A stretch of DNA of 43,490 nucleotides from Lachnocurva sp029100405. GTDB taxonomy: Bacteria > Bacillota > Clostridia > Lachnospirales > Lachnospiraceae. Below are positions 15,883 to 23,938 of this stretch, piece by piece. Under the pieces are notes generated by a model that was not told where the DNA came from, searched no databases, and saw nothing but the letters and a program-made list of their open reading frames with translations. The stretch lies in the NCBI GenBank assembly GCA_046263755.1, contig JBJYZC010000020.1, forward strand, positions 1-43,490, read 5' to 3'. Every line of letters starts with the position of its first letter. The first letter of the stretch is position 1. Position numbers and translations under genes: made by a program.

Positions 15883-16821
15883 ATGAATCTGCGAAAAAAA
15901 ATTACCTATCTGAAAGAACGGATTTCACTGAATAAAAGGGCTTTCACCCTCTACATGGTTTTACGAGGTCTTGTGATCCTGACAGCAGTCCGCTGTTTCT
16001 TCCAGGGCAATTTCGAAGGCCTGGCCCTCTGCATCCTCTCTCTTTTACTGTTTCTTGTCCCGTCTTTCCTGGAAGAGAAGCTGAAAGTTGACCTTCCGCC
16101 TCTGTTCGAATGTTTTATCTATGGTTTTATCTTTGCCGCCGAGATCCTCGGCGAAGTCAATAAATACTACACCCGGATCCCCGGCTGGGATACCATGCTT
16201 CATACCCTGAACGGCTTCCTCTGTGCAGCAATCGGTTTTTCTCTGGTCTACATTTTGAATAAAAAGAGTAGAAATATAAACCTCTCTCCATTCTACCTGG
16301 CCATCGTCGGCTTCTGTTTCTCGATGACGGTCGGCGTGATCTGGGAGTTTTTCGAATACACGATGGACAGCCTCTTTTTCCTGGATATGCAGAAGGATTT
16401 CATTGTGACAAAGATCGGCACGGTGACTCTGGATCCGACCAAGACACAGACCCCGGTCGTTATCGACCACATCACAAAGACTGTCATTTCCACCGCCGGC
16501 GGAAAGACCTATACAATAAAGGGCGGTTATCTGGACATCGGCATCAATGACACCATGAAGGATCTTCTGGTCAACTGCGTCGGCGCTCTGGTTTTCTCAG
16601 TGTTCGGTTATATCTACGAGAAGACCAAATCCCTGTCCGGAAAGGATCGGAATCCGGCGGCCAATATCGCGGCCTCTCTTATGGTTTCGCCTCTGACTGA
16701 CGAAGATCTGGAGAAGCAGAAGCAAGCGATCCTGGACCGAAAGACCGAGCTGGCGGGCAAGAGAAGGAAAAGAGAGCTTCGGAAACGGAAGCTCTCAGAC
16801 GAAGAAGCAGGAAAAAAGTGA
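15883..16821 (+). CDS. DUF2238-like multi-pass membrane protein
   Basis: About six hydrophobic segments occupy the first 190 residues. The conserved order WDTMLHTLNGFLCAAIG, GVIWEFFEYTMD, then GYLDIGINDTMKDLLVN is that of the DUF2238/YjdF-type predicted membrane family. An extra periplasmic-like insert of about 40 residues (TVTLDPTKTQTPVVID) lies before the last helix, and the C-terminus is a charged Lys/Arg/Glu tail. No biochemical role is known for the family. It converges on the glycerate kinase gene with a gap of only six bases. Confidence 0.7.
   Translation: MNLRKKITYLKERISLNKRAFTLYMVLRGLVILTAVRCFFQGNFEGLALCILSLLLFLVPSFLEEKLKVDLPPLFECFIYGFIFAAEILGEVNKYYTRIPGWDTMLHTLNGFLCAAIGFSLVYILNKKSRNINLSPFYLAIVGFCFSMTVGVIWEFFEYTMDSLFFLDMQKDFIVTKIGTVTLDPTKTQTPVVIDHITKTVISTAGGKTYTIKGGYLDIGINDTMKDLLVNCVGALVFSVFGYIYEKTKSLSGKDRNPAANIAASLMVSPLTDEDLEKQKQAILDRKTELAGKRRKRELRKRKLSDEEAGKK
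16772..16796 (-). terminator. Hairpin terminator of glycerate kinase, inside the convergent gene
   Basis: GAGAGCTTC and GAAGCTCTC are perfect nine-base arms with a seven-base loop. On the minus strand the hairpin is followed by TTTTCCTTCTC. It lies within the last codons of the convergent membrane protein gene. Confidence 0.55.
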
Positions 16822-16827
16822 GGCGGA

Positions 16828-17973
16828 CTATGATTGATAGCCCACGCTGTCCTGGCGCATTTCCCAGAGCCTCATCACCTGCTCTACCGTATCGATCATA
16901 TCCTGACGTGCATTATCCGCCTTCATGGCGTCCTCGAGAGAGATGGAGACCCGCCGGGTAGGGAAAAAGGCATCAATGCCACAGGTGTTTAAGATCCGGG
17001 CATCCCTGGTGGCGCTTCCGGAGAATGCGATCACCGGCTTCCCGTATTTCTTTCCGATCCGAGCCACGCCGACCGGCGCCTTACCCATGGCGGACTGGGA
17101 GTCCAGCCGACCCTCGCCTGTGATCAAGAGGTCGCAATCCTTGACATAATCGGACAGCCTCGTCACCTCCAGCACCAGATCTATGCCGGACTCCAGCCTT
17201 GCACCCAGGAAAGTCTGCAGGGCAAAACCAAGACCGCCGGCAGCACCTGCTCCCTCTGCCTCCGGATCTCCTCCCGACAGATCTGCGAAATGGGAAAGCC
17301 AGGCATCCATCCGAACAATATCCTCCGGACCTGCCCCCTTCTGCGGGCCGAAAATCGCCGAGCAGCCCTTGTTACCGCAGAGCGGATTCTTCACATCGCA
17401 AGCCACACGAAAATGACATTTCTCTAATTCCGGCAGAGCATTTTCGGTTGAAATATAGACCAGTTCTGCCAGTCCCTCTGCCCCGGGCTTTATTTCCCTG
17501 CCCTCGGAATCCTGTAAGGAAAAACCAAGCGCCTGAAGCATTCCGGCACCGCCGTCATTGGTCGCCGAACCGCCGATGCCGAGAATAAAGGATCTGCATC
17601 CCTTTTGAATCGCATCCTTTATCATCTCGCCAACGCCAATCGTTGTGGCCTTCATAGGATCCAGACTGCCTCCGGGCGGAAGCAGAGTGATCCCTGCTGC
17701 CTGACTCATTTCCATCACGGCACCACCATCCGGCAGAATGCCATAATGGGCCTTGACCTGATTCCGGAAGGGGCCGGTCACTTGAACTTCTTCCAGATGA
17801 CCGCCCATACCAAGGGTCAGGGCCTCTGTGGTGCCTTCGCCGCCGTCTGCAACCGGACGGATCACGATCTCTGCCCCGGGGTCTGCCAGAAGAATTCCTT
17901 CCTTGATCGCTTCCCCGGCCTCTAAGGATGACAGGGACCCTTTCAGAGAATCTGTTGCAATTACGATCTTCAT
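16828..17973 (-). CDS. glxK: Glycerate kinase
   Basis: Phosphorylates D-glycerate (family 1 glycerate kinases usually give 2-phosphoglycerate) with ATP, feeding glyoxylate- or serine-derived carbon into glycolysis. The start MKIVIATDSLKGSLSSLEA is the family signature and fixes the start at residue 28 of the longest frame (17973), with GGAGCAGAGTGG before it. Other conserved blocks are VADGGEGTTEAL, ILGIGGSATNDGGAGMLQAL, GAAGGLGFAL and LLITGEGRLDSQSAMGK. Length of 381 is normal. The upstream leader has small overlapping ORFs and a perfect dyad. Confidence 0.93.
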   Translation of the reverse strand: MKIVIATDSLKGSLSSLEAGEAIKEGILLADPGAEIVIRPVADGGEGTTEALTLGMGGHLEEVQVTGPFRNQVKAHYGILPDGGAVMEMSQAAGITLLPPGGSLDPMKATTIGVGEMIKDAIQKGCRSFILGIGGSATNDGGAGMLQALGFSLQDSEGREIKPGAEGLAELVYISTENALPELEKCHFRVACDVKNPLCGNKGCSAIFGPQKGAGPEDIVRMDAWLSHFADLSGGDPEAEGAGAAGGLGFALQTFLGARLESGIDLVLEVTRLSDYVKDCDLLITGEGRLDSQSAMGKAPVGVARIGKKYGKPVIAFSGSATRDARILNTCGIDAFFPTRRVSISLEDAMKADNARQDMIDTVEQVMRLWEMRQDSVGYQS

Positions 17974-18135
17974 TTCCACTCTGCTCCCTACGTGATGATC
18001 TCTTTGATGCAAGTGAACTTGTTCATAAAATGCCCCGGGGGATGAAATCTCCAATCAGTTCTTTGATATGCATGGTCGGTCACCCTCCGGATTTGAACCT
18101 TTTTACATTTTATTACATTTTTACTTCAAGAATAA

Positions 18136-18152
18136 TACATTTTGAAAATGTA
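18136..18152. promoter_or_regulatory. Perfect 17-bp dyad TACATTTT-G-AAAATGTA
   Basis: Eight-base perfect arms about 165 bp before the glycerate kinase start and about 80 bp after the sirtuin stop, beside AT-rich repeats of TACATTTT. It looks like an operator for a symmetric dimeric regulator. Confidence 0.45.
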
Positions 18153-18232
18153 CTCTTTATGTATATTATGCAAAAAACGAGCTGATGCTGATGTCAGTTT
18201 TGGAGCCTGATTTTTCTTTTAAAGACCTGTTG

Positions 18233-19221
18233 TTATTTCATCTTCGCAAACACATCACCAATATCCCCATCGATGCAGATGCTCCTGTTTGAAATTTCGC
18301 CCGGACAAAACGCCTCGCCATAATTGATACAAGCATACACTGACTTTTCATTTGCCAGTGTCATTTGCCAGAAGGGATACTTCACAATGACGGGTGTATT
18401 GGCTCCCACGCCAAGCTCCAGATAAAGCACATGAAGGCTCTCATGTCTGCGCAGGAAATCCGCATATGCCGCCGATGCCCTGTGCCAGCCTTCATCCTCG
18501 ACAAAGGAATCATCGCAGCGAAGGTTCATCGTCACATCAGACCCATCATCCGGACATTTTGGAATAAGTGCCGTTGGAATCTTCATTTTCAGTTCATCAC
18601 TTTCAGGAACCTGAAACAATCCATTCTCGTCTCTTATGAACCCCTGTGCTTCCATTGCCTTCATTACCCATTCTTCATTATCATAGGTTTTCTGCATAGA
18701 GGAATTAACGCTCTGGAAAAGTCCATAGTCTCCTTGGGTGTAGAACAGACGCTTTTTATCAAAGCCTGCCCTCTGAAACTGGTGATCTACATTCGTTGTA
18801 ACAACAAAATAATCCTTATCTTTCACAAGTGAGAGCAGTTCCTGATAGACAGGCTTCGGTGCATCCATATATCGGTTGAAATAGATATTCCTTGCCCACC
18901 ATGCCCATCGTGTTTCTTCATCGGGAAAGGATAGAACCCTCCGGAATACATATCCCGGATGCCATACTTCCTTGCAAAGTCAAAAAAGTACCTTTCAAAT
19001 CGCTCTCCGCTATAGGTCATTCCGGCGGAAGTGGAAAGTCCGGCACCCGCTCCGATTACAATAGCATCTGCTGCTTCGATTTCTTGCTTTAATCTGGCGA
19101 TTCGTTCCTCCTCAGACCCTGCTCCAAATGACATATTTCTACTGAAATACCGCACCGCACTGAGCCCCTTCTGAATGCTCTCCTGATAGCCGTTCGGCAT
19201 TTCATCGTAAAAGTTTTTCAT
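18233..19221 (-). pseudogene. Class-M sirtuin (SirTM), frameshifted
   Basis: SirTM enzymes are NAD-dependent protein ADP-ribosyltransferases linked to macrodomain hydrolases. The N-terminal half (18823-19221 frame) has ADAIVIGAGAGLSTSAGMTY and the family text RYGI-like ARKYGIRDMYSGGFYPFP. The C-terminal half (18233-18868 frame and upstream) has VVTTNVDHQFQRAGFDKKR, a TQGDYG motif and IPKCPDDGSDVTMNLRCD. The two halves join if one base is added near 18923-18930: the expected PDEETRWAWWARNIYFNRYM lies in the second frame. The gene is therefore broken by a single-base deletion beside a CCC run, or the assembly has an error there. It overlaps the end of the macrodomain gene, as in known operons. 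Confidence 0.8.
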
Positions 19222-20011
19222 AGTATTTTTTGTCCTCGTCCTTAAAAACATTAAAGATCACCCTTTCCATAGCACCCGGATGCTGTGAAAGCCAGCTGTC
19301 CACGGTGCTGACGGCGATCTCCGCCGCCCGCTTGTTCGGGAAATGAAATACTCCCGTAGAAATGCAGCAAAATGCCACGCTTTTCAAATTATGATCAAGA
19401 CACATATCCAAGGTATTCAGGTAGCAGTCTGCCAGATCCTTCTCAAGTTCCGGCGTCAGCTCATATTGCACAATCGGGCCTACGATATGAATGACCTTTT
19501 TCGCAGGAAGGTTGTATGCGTCCGTCAGCATCGGAACAGCAGTCGGCTGCTCATAATCTCTGCCATATCTTTCCCGCAGCTGATTCATCTGCCTGCTGCA
19601 CTCTGCTCGAAGCTGGACTCCGGCAAAGGTGTGAATGCAGTTGTCGATACAGGTATGCATCGGAACGAAGCAGCCCAGCATCTGCGAATTGGCTGCGTTC
19701 ACGATGGCATCCACGGCAAGCCGCGTAATATCGCCCTGCCAGATAGAAAGCCCGTCCCGTATCACAGGAATGTCTGAAAGCTCCACGACACCGTTTTCAC
19801 GGATACGTTCTTTCAGGTAATCGTCCTGAACACGGAGGACGGATTCGTCCATCCTTCGCGGCATACGGATGTTCATAAGCGACCGAAGAATGCGTCGTTT
19901 TCCTTCGGTGTCTTTAGGCGTTTTCAAATTTTCATATTGAACAGAATCTGTTTTAAATTTCTCTACGAGATAATCCAGCCGCTGATCCTGTGTCATTTTC
20001 TCAATTCTCAT
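19202..20011 (-). CDS. Zinc-dependent macrodomain protein-ADP-ribose hydrolase
   Basis: Removes ADP-ribose from modified proteins. The macrodomain spans about residues 85-265 with IWQGDITRLAVDAIVNAANS, then the Zn-macro signature FVPMHTCIDNCIHTFAG followed by LRAEC, whose Cys and His residues bind the catalytic zinc. A helical N-terminal extension (about 85 residues) is typical of the SirTM-linked Firmicutes family. GGAGG precedes the ATG at the ideal distance. The partner sirtuin follows with overlap, but the lipoate ligase and GcvH-like carrier found in the classical operon are not in this window. Confidence 0.9.
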   Translation of the reverse strand: MRIEKMTQDQRLDYLVEKFKTDSVQYENLKTPKDTEGKRRILRSLMNIRMPRRMDESVLRVQDDYLKERIRENGVVELSDIPVIRDGLSIWQGDITRLAVDAIVNAANSQMLGCFVPMHTCIDNCIHTFAGVQLRAECSRQMNQLRERYGRDYEQPTAVPMLTDAYNLPAKKVIHIVGPIVQYELTPELEKDLADCYLNTLDMCLDHNLKSVAFCCISTGVFHFPNKRAAEIAVSTVDSWLSQHPGAMERVIFNVFKDEDKKYYEKLLR

Positions 20012-20023
20012 GATTACCTCCTT

Positions 20024-20064
20024 AAAAAGAAAAGGGCTCCGAAGCTGTCTGCCCCGGAGTCCCG
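20024..20064 (-). terminator. Terminator of the Rrf2 regulator gene
   Basis: On the minus strand GGGACTCCG pairs with CGGAGCCC (one bulged A), followed by TTTTCTTTTT. It sits just after the regulator stop and before the macrodomain ribosome site. Confidence 0.7.
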
Positions 20065-20069
20065 TTTTG

Positions 20070-20510
20070 TCAGGCTTCTTTTGCGAGAATATCCTGCAAT
20101 CCCGTCCTTAAATCCGCTATGGTGTACTTTTTCATTTCATTTTCCATAGCGGTTTGGATATCTTTCAGCTTATCATCCAAAAGAGCATGGATGTTTCGTC
20201 CTACCGGACACTGCGGACTCGGATTCTCATGGAAATGAAACAGTCCTTCATCATTTACACAGTCAACCGCCTTATAAACATCGTAAAAAGTGATTTCATC
20301 CAGTCTTTTAACAAGCGTTATACCGCTTTTACCCTGACTGGTATCGATAATCCCCGCTTCCTTGAGATTGCCCATAACATTCCGGACAATGACAGGATTA
20401 GCGCCTACGCTGCCCGCTAGAAAATTGCTAGTCACCTTTTGGCTGTCTTTGAAATAATCGATAGCGGTAATGATATGTACAGCTATCGTAAATCTGCTTG
20501 TAATCTGCAT
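20070..20510 (-). CDS. Rrf2-family transcriptional regulator (YwnA-like)
   Basis: A 146-residue winged-helix repressor. The start MQITSRFTIAVHIITAI matches the Rrf2 fold; the recognition region is SNFLAGSVGANPVIVRNVMG and the wing is GIIDTSQGKSGITLVK. The three-Cys iron-sulfur loop of IscR/NsrR types is absent: only C residues in AVDCVNDEG and SPQCPVGRN are present, so sensing of electrophiles or thiol stress by one or two cysteines (as in YwnA/CymR-like members) is more likely. I chose the Met at 20510 over an upstream in-frame Met. Two 23-bp boxes lie before it and two more before the next gene, an NAD(P)H-binding oxidoreductase. Confidence 0.85.
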   Translation of the reverse strand: MQITSRFTIAVHIITAIDYFKDSQKVTSNFLAGSVGANPVIVRNVMGNLKEAGIIDTSQGKSGITLVKRLDEITFYDVYKAVDCVNDEGLFHFHENPSPQCPVGRNIHALLDDKLKDIQTAMENEMKKYTIADLRTGLQDILAKEA

Positions 20511-20577
20511 TGCCTTTTCTCCACTCCGTTCCGGTCCGCACTGAACATGCATCCACTGGACGCATAGTGCCCTCCTG

Positions 20578-20626
20578 CTTGTAATATAACGCTTTACAAG
20601 AAGCCTGTCAATGCAGATATTACAAG
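20578..20626. promoter_or_regulatory. Two tandem 23-bp operator-like boxes before the Rrf2 gene
   Basis: Box A (20578-20600) is CTTGTAA-N9-TTACAAG, a perfect dyad. Box B (20604-20626) is CCTGTCA-N9-TTACAAG. They are 26 bp apart centre to centre and about 70-95 bp before the regulator start. The same box occurs twice upstream of the oxidoreductase. Confidence 0.75.
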
Positions 20627-20636
20627 CTGTCGTAAA

Positions 20637-21269
20637 TTATTCTCTCACTACACTGATACGCTGCTGGATGTGGTTACCCTTTTCAATCTCATCTACCATA
20701 GCGATGGCATAATCCGCATAGCTGATAATGCTCTCGCCCTTGCTGTTCAGTGTAAGCTCCTCGCCAGCAAGGATATACCTTCCGCTGCGCTCACCGTCTG
20801 CCTGGAAGTCTCCAGCAGGGCTGATGAATGTCCACTTCACGTCATTTCTCTCACGCAGCTTGGCAAGCTCCTCGCCCTGTGCCTTTGCAAGCGGGAGGAA
20901 CATGGCTGGGAAGTCTGCACCATCACTGACAACAGCTGTATGCTCTGGATTTACGAAGAGGCTGCCTGCACCACCAACTATCAGAAGACGGGTGTCCGTT
21001 CCTGCAAGGATGTCGCATAGATGCTGGGAAGTCTTCACATGACCGTCCAACTTATCCTCTTCCCATGCGCCAAAGCCGTCCACCACTGCATCAAAGCCAG
21101 CCAGATCTTCCTTCGTAAGATCCATGATGTCCTTCTGCACATAATCGGAAGCCGCCGTCTTGTTCTCTGCTCCGCGACCGAATGCCTTAACCTCGAACCC
21201 TCTGTCCAATGCTTCTTTGACAACCTTCTGAGCCACGCGTCCGTTTGCTGCTACTACTGCAATCTTCAT
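20637..21269 (-). CDS. NAD(P)H-binding oxidoreductase (YwnB-like atypical SDR)
   Basis: A 210-residue Rossmann protein. MKIAVVAANGRVAQKVVKEA is a variant of the dinucleotide loop, and LLIVGGAGSLFVNPE with WTFISPAGDFQADGERSG is typical of the YwnB/YesF-type NAD(P)-dependent epimerase-like group. The role is likely reduction of a quinone or reactive carbonyl, but the substrate is unknown. The pairing with an Rrf2 regulator parallels ywnA-ywnB in Bacillus. GGAGG (AAGGAGGATTTCATC) precedes the ATG. Confidence 0.85.
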   Translation of the reverse strand: MKIAVVAANGRVAQKVVKEALDRGFEVKAFGRGAENKTAASDYVQKDIMDLTKEDLAGFDAVVDGFGAWEEDKLDGHVKTSQHLCDILAGTDTRLLIVGGAGSLFVNPEHTAVVSDGADFPAMFLPLAKAQGEELAKLRERNDVKWTFISPAGDFQADGERSGRYILAGEELTLNSKGESIISYADYAIAMVDEIEKGNHIQQRISVVRE

Positions 21270-21302
21270 GATGAAATCCTCCTTGTGAATTATGGTTGTT
21301 AT

Positions 21303-21372
21303 CTTGTAACATTTTTGATTGCAAGTAGATCATATATAACAGCAATACACTTGTCAATAGTTTTATTACAAG
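21303..21372. promoter_or_regulatory. Two 23-bp operator-like boxes before the oxidoreductase
   Basis: Box C (21303-21325) is CTTGTAA-N9-TTGCAAG. Box D (21350-21372) is CTTGTCA-N9-TTACAAG. Same length and arms as the boxes before the Rrf2 gene, which supports a shared regulon. Confidence 0.75.
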
Positions 21373-21378
21373 TTTTTC

Positions 21379-21413
21379 AAAAAAATTTCCGGACGCTTTT
21401 TGTGCATCCGGAA
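21379..21413 (-). terminator. Strong rho-independent terminator
   Basis: On the minus strand TTCCGGATGC pairs with GCGTCCGGAA around ACAAAAA, followed by ATTTTTTT. It stops transcription from the reductase remnant before the oxidoreductase promoter. Confidence 0.8.
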
Positions 21414-21586
21414 TTTATATTTTATTCTGACATCTATCTCACAGCCACAACTCCCCGACATCTAACTGGGCAACGGGACTCTCACACTTTTTGAGCAAAT
21501 TTGCCCTGGATAAGTTACAAGAGAATTGCGGAAGTACCGCGCATTTTTGACGAAGATGTCATTCGTTACGCTAATATATTCCTTAC

Positions 21587-21985
21587 TTATTTCAAGTCAT
21601 CTCTGATGAAGTTTGTCCATGCGTGTTCTTCCTTTTCAGGCATGCCATACTCAGCCTTGCCAAGCGCTATACTCTTCATCAAAAATGTCATGTTCCTGGC
21701 AAGAACTCGCATATTGTAGAGCCCCTCCTTATCATAGGCAGCCTCACCCTTCTCCATACCATGTATACTGTTCCAGTATTCACTAGAAGCCACCGGCATA
21801 CCCGATATAGTAAAATACTTATTCAACTCATCAAACGTAGCAGATAGACCCCCTCGTCTCGCCACTACGACCGAAGCACCTACCTTCATAGTCTTTTCAA
21901 AGTGTGTACTGTAGAAAAGTCTGTCCAAGAATGCTAGTTGTTTTCCTCCTTCCAACAGTAAAAAGATTGAGTACTGATAATCCAC
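21587..21985 (-). pseudogene. NADPH-dependent FMN reductase, 5'-truncated
   Basis: The frame has the C-terminal half of a flavodoxin-fold reductase: AFLDRLFYSTHFEKTMKVGA, VVVARRGGLSATFDELNKYF and SEYWNSIHGMEKGEAAYD. The conserved N-terminal FMN-binding part (GSPRKxGNT-type, about 80 residues) is missing. The first residues MDYQYSIFLLLEGGKQ are not family-like and seem to be new sequence at the break. I read it as a relic, though a short protein could still be made. Confidence 0.7.
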
Positions 21986-22000
21986 CTATCATCAGTACTC
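21969..22000 (-). terminator. Hairpin at the stop of the 122-residue gene
   Basis: GAGTACTGAT and ATCAGTACTC are perfect ten-base arms with a 12-base loop. It covers the TGA stop of the upstream gene and the truncated end of the reductase relic. The tail is not U-rich, so termination is uncertain. Confidence 0.45.
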
Positions 22001-22360
22001 AAGTATTTTGATCGACGGTTCCAGATATGTTCTTCCTTGGAAAGAGACCGATACGTGATGATCATCTATCCATTCAATGTGCAAACTGTCGTCCTGCTTT
22101 GCCAATGCATATCCTTCATCGTCTGGAAAAACAGCCTCTGTTTCTACGAGCTGATGCCGATCTGGATATTTAATATAAATTCTGCTGGTGGCGCTTCGAA
22201 AATCCTGGGTAGTTTTAGCTACAAGCTGAACACCAGATGCGGATTTGGGCTCTAGTGGTGTTACTGTTGGCGTGAATATCCAAATTAGGAAAATGACCAG
22301 GAGGAGAACAAACGATAAAATAGTTACGAGCTTAGTAACTGTTTTCTTACTGCATTGCAA
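21992..22360 (-). CDS. Hypothetical membrane-anchored protein
   Basis: A 122-residue protein with one N-terminal hydrophobic helix (about residues 10-30, LVTILSFVLLLVIFLIWIF) preceded by lysines, so the rest should face the outside. The exported part has alternating hydrophobic strands ending in VSVSFQGRTYLEPSIKILEY and no recognised motif. No lipobox is seen. It carries GGTGTCAGGA upstream of its ATG, which is also a partial copy of the dispersed palindrome. Function unknown. Confidence 0.6.
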   Translation of the reverse strand: MQCSKKTVTKLVTILSFVLLLVIFLIWIFTPTVTPLEPKSASGVQLVAKTTQDFRSATSRIYIKYPDRHQLVETEAVFPDDEGYALAKQDDSLHIEWIDDHHVSVSFQGRTYLEPSIKILEY

Positions 22361-22419
22361 TTATCCTGACACCTCTTTTCTGTTTCGCATAAGTATATCA
22401 CTTAATCACTTAATTTTAT

Positions 22420-22545
22420 GTATTTCCAGTATCCTGGGGCGGTCGCGGCGGCAAACGTCCCGGCGCTGGCTGGAAAAAACTCTGTCAAGGAGAAGCTCGG
22501 AGCAACGGCAAAACAATCCGCCGTCTATTACACGGTGAGCTGAAC
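22420..22545 (+). pseudogene. Possible relic beginning WGGRGGKRPGAG
   Basis: On the plus strand a short frame reads SWGGRGGKRPGAGWKKLCQG then GEARSNGKTIRRLLHGELNG and stops at the palindrome. GGxRPGAGxKK starts are common in transposon- or phage-derived proteins. No longer homologous region is visible, so this is only a hint. The 22361-22714 interval otherwise holds only repeats. Confidence 0.2.
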
Positions 22546-22558
22546 GGTGCCTGACACC
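22546..22558. repeat. REP-like palindrome GGTGCCTGACACC, copy 1
   Basis: Thirteen-base near-palindrome within AACGGTGCCTGACACCATCG. Copies recur at 23764 and 24053, with partial copies at 22365 and about 26523. Confidence 0.75.
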
Positions 22559-22648
22559 ATCGTAAAAAAATGTTGGCATTTTTCCAAGTTCTTCCAGTGC
22601 TAGGGCACAAACATTCGGCAACAACTGACTGTTTGTGATTTCCATCTG

Positions 22649-22685
22649 GTCGGTATCTTGGTCGGTATCTTGGTCGGTATCTTAG
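22649..22685. repeat. 12-bp tandem repeat GGTCGGTATCTT
   Basis: Three full units, the last running into TTAGTCGC. It abuts the hairpin after the Fic gene. Confidence 0.75.
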
Positions 22686-22714
22686 TCGCTTATCTTGATC
22701 GGTGAGCGACTAAG
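22681..22714 (-). other. Hairpin directly after the Fic stop codon
   Basis: CTTAGTCGCT and AGCGACTAAG are perfect ten-base arms with a 14-base loop, starting one base after the Fic TAA. On the plus strand it is followed by TTATTTCTTTTTT and could terminate plus-strand transcription. Confidence 0.55.
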
Positions 22715-23710
22715 TTATTTCTTTTTTCTGTATTTCTGATTCCGGCTGCTCGGCTTGTCAGGTATCGTCATCTCGATCAGTCCCTGATCAAGAGCCGGAT
22801 TCAGATAATTTGTCCGGAAGGTCGGCCTGTGGGAAAGTCCCAGTCTATCCATGATTTCCGCAGCAGAGAGTTCTTCATCTCCCAGCGCATCCAAAAGTTT
22901 CTGCACAGACGGACTGAGCCTGTCTGTTCCATCCTTCTCTGCTTTTCCGACCACGGTTGTCTCTTTCAGCGTATCAAGGATTATCTCGAGCATCAATTCC
23001 ACAAATGCGCTGCTGTCCGCTTCCATGTCCGATTTGCCAAGAGCCTCATAATACTCCTGCTGTCTGGAACGGATCAGTTCCTCGATCGGCAGCCAGTAGA
23101 ACAGTTCATTCCATGTTCCAAGTAGGATGCTATGCCACATCCTGCCCATGCGTCCGTTCCCGTCCGCAAACGGATGTATAAACTCGAACTCATAATGGAA
23201 GATTGCACTACGAATCAGCGGATGGATCTCCGATGATCTGTACCAAGCGAAAAGTTCATCGATTTCTCCCGGCACAAGTCTGGCCGGAGGAGCCATGTGG
23301 ACAACTACGTTACCATCGAATACTCCGACCCCTCCGGAGCGGAACTTTCCATTTTCAGGGATCAGTCCCTCCATCATCATCCTGTGTGCCTTCAGCAGGT
23401 CCTTCACAGAATATGGATTAAGGGACAACATCATTTCGTAGGCGTCATAGGCGTTCTTCACCTCTCTGATCTCATTCGGATTTCCGAGAATGTGCCTGCC
23501 ATCGACGATGGCCGTGACCTGTTCAAGGGAAAGCGAATTATGCTCTATGGCCAGCGACGAATGAATTGTTCGTATTCTGTTCTCTTTTCTCAGATGCGGA
23601 TTCAGATTGCCGCGCGAAAGCACCCTGATCCGACCAATCTGCTCGCTTATCTCTGCGACCAAATTTGTTATCCTGTCCGTCATATGGAAAGGCGGTTTGT
23701 ATTCACTCAT
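22715..23710 (-). CDS. Fic-domain protein (class II)
   Basis: Fic enzymes usually transfer AMP from ATP to a hydroxyl of a target protein. The active loop HPFADGNGRMGR (residues about 179-190 from the chosen start) is intact, with the His base and both Arg/Asn residues. An N-terminal inhibitory helix is visible as HSSLAIEHNSLSLEQV: S/T-x-x-x-E then H in place of the common G/N. A C-terminal winged helix (SAAEIMDRLGLSHRPTFRTN) follows a linker. Start chosen at the ATG at 23710; the GTG four codons earlier is too close to the AGAGG ribosome site. It is alone between remnant regions; no antitoxin gene is beside it, consistent with an in-cis inhibitory motif. Confidence 0.88.
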   Translation of the reverse strand: MSEYKPPFHMTDRITNLVAEISEQIGRIRVLSRGNLNPHLRKENRIRTIHSSLAIEHNSLSLEQVTAIVDGRHILGNPNEIREVKNAYDAYEMMLSLNPYSVKDLLKAHRMMMEGLIPENGKFRSGGVGVFDGNVVVHMAPPARLVPGEIDELFAWYRSSEIHPLIRSAIFHYEFEFIHPFADGNGRMGRMWHSILLGTWNELFYWLPIEELIRSRQQEYYEALGKSDMEADSSAFVELMLEIILDTLKETTVVGKAEKDGTDRLSPSVQKLLDALGDEELSAAEIMDRLGLSHRPTFRTNYLNPALDQGLIEMTIPDKPSSRNQKYRKKK

Positions 23711-23763
23711 GTAATATTGCACCTCTTTGTTCTTCGTTCTTCTGCAGGTTATTCATCATTAAC

Positions 23764-23776
23764 GGTACCTGACACC
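23764..23776. repeat. REP-like palindrome, copy 2 (GGTACCTGACACC)
   Basis: Within AACGGTACCTGACACCATCG, upstream of the Fic gene. The flanking ATCGTTACGTTTTTT differs from the other copies. Confidence 0.7.
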
Positions 23777-23904
23777 ATCGTTACGTTTTTTCATTAACGA
23801 CAACTTAATTGCAATTAGGTTTTAAACTAGTCGCAATTAGTTTCAAGTTAAGTGAACAATTTCTGCGAAAAGTTATTCACCACTACTATTATTAATTGCG
23901 ACCT

Positions 23905-23938
23905 AGTTGTAACAAAGTCGCAAGTTAGTCGCAAGTTT
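23905..23938. repeat. 11-bp tandem repeat (AAGTTAGTCGC type)
   Basis: Units of GTCGCAAGTTA follow the stop of the second AlbA_2-type 3' fragment. A variant with GTCCC in place of GTCGC follows the first fragment at 24073-24110. Further scattered GTCGCAA copies run down to about 23850. Confidence 0.65.
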
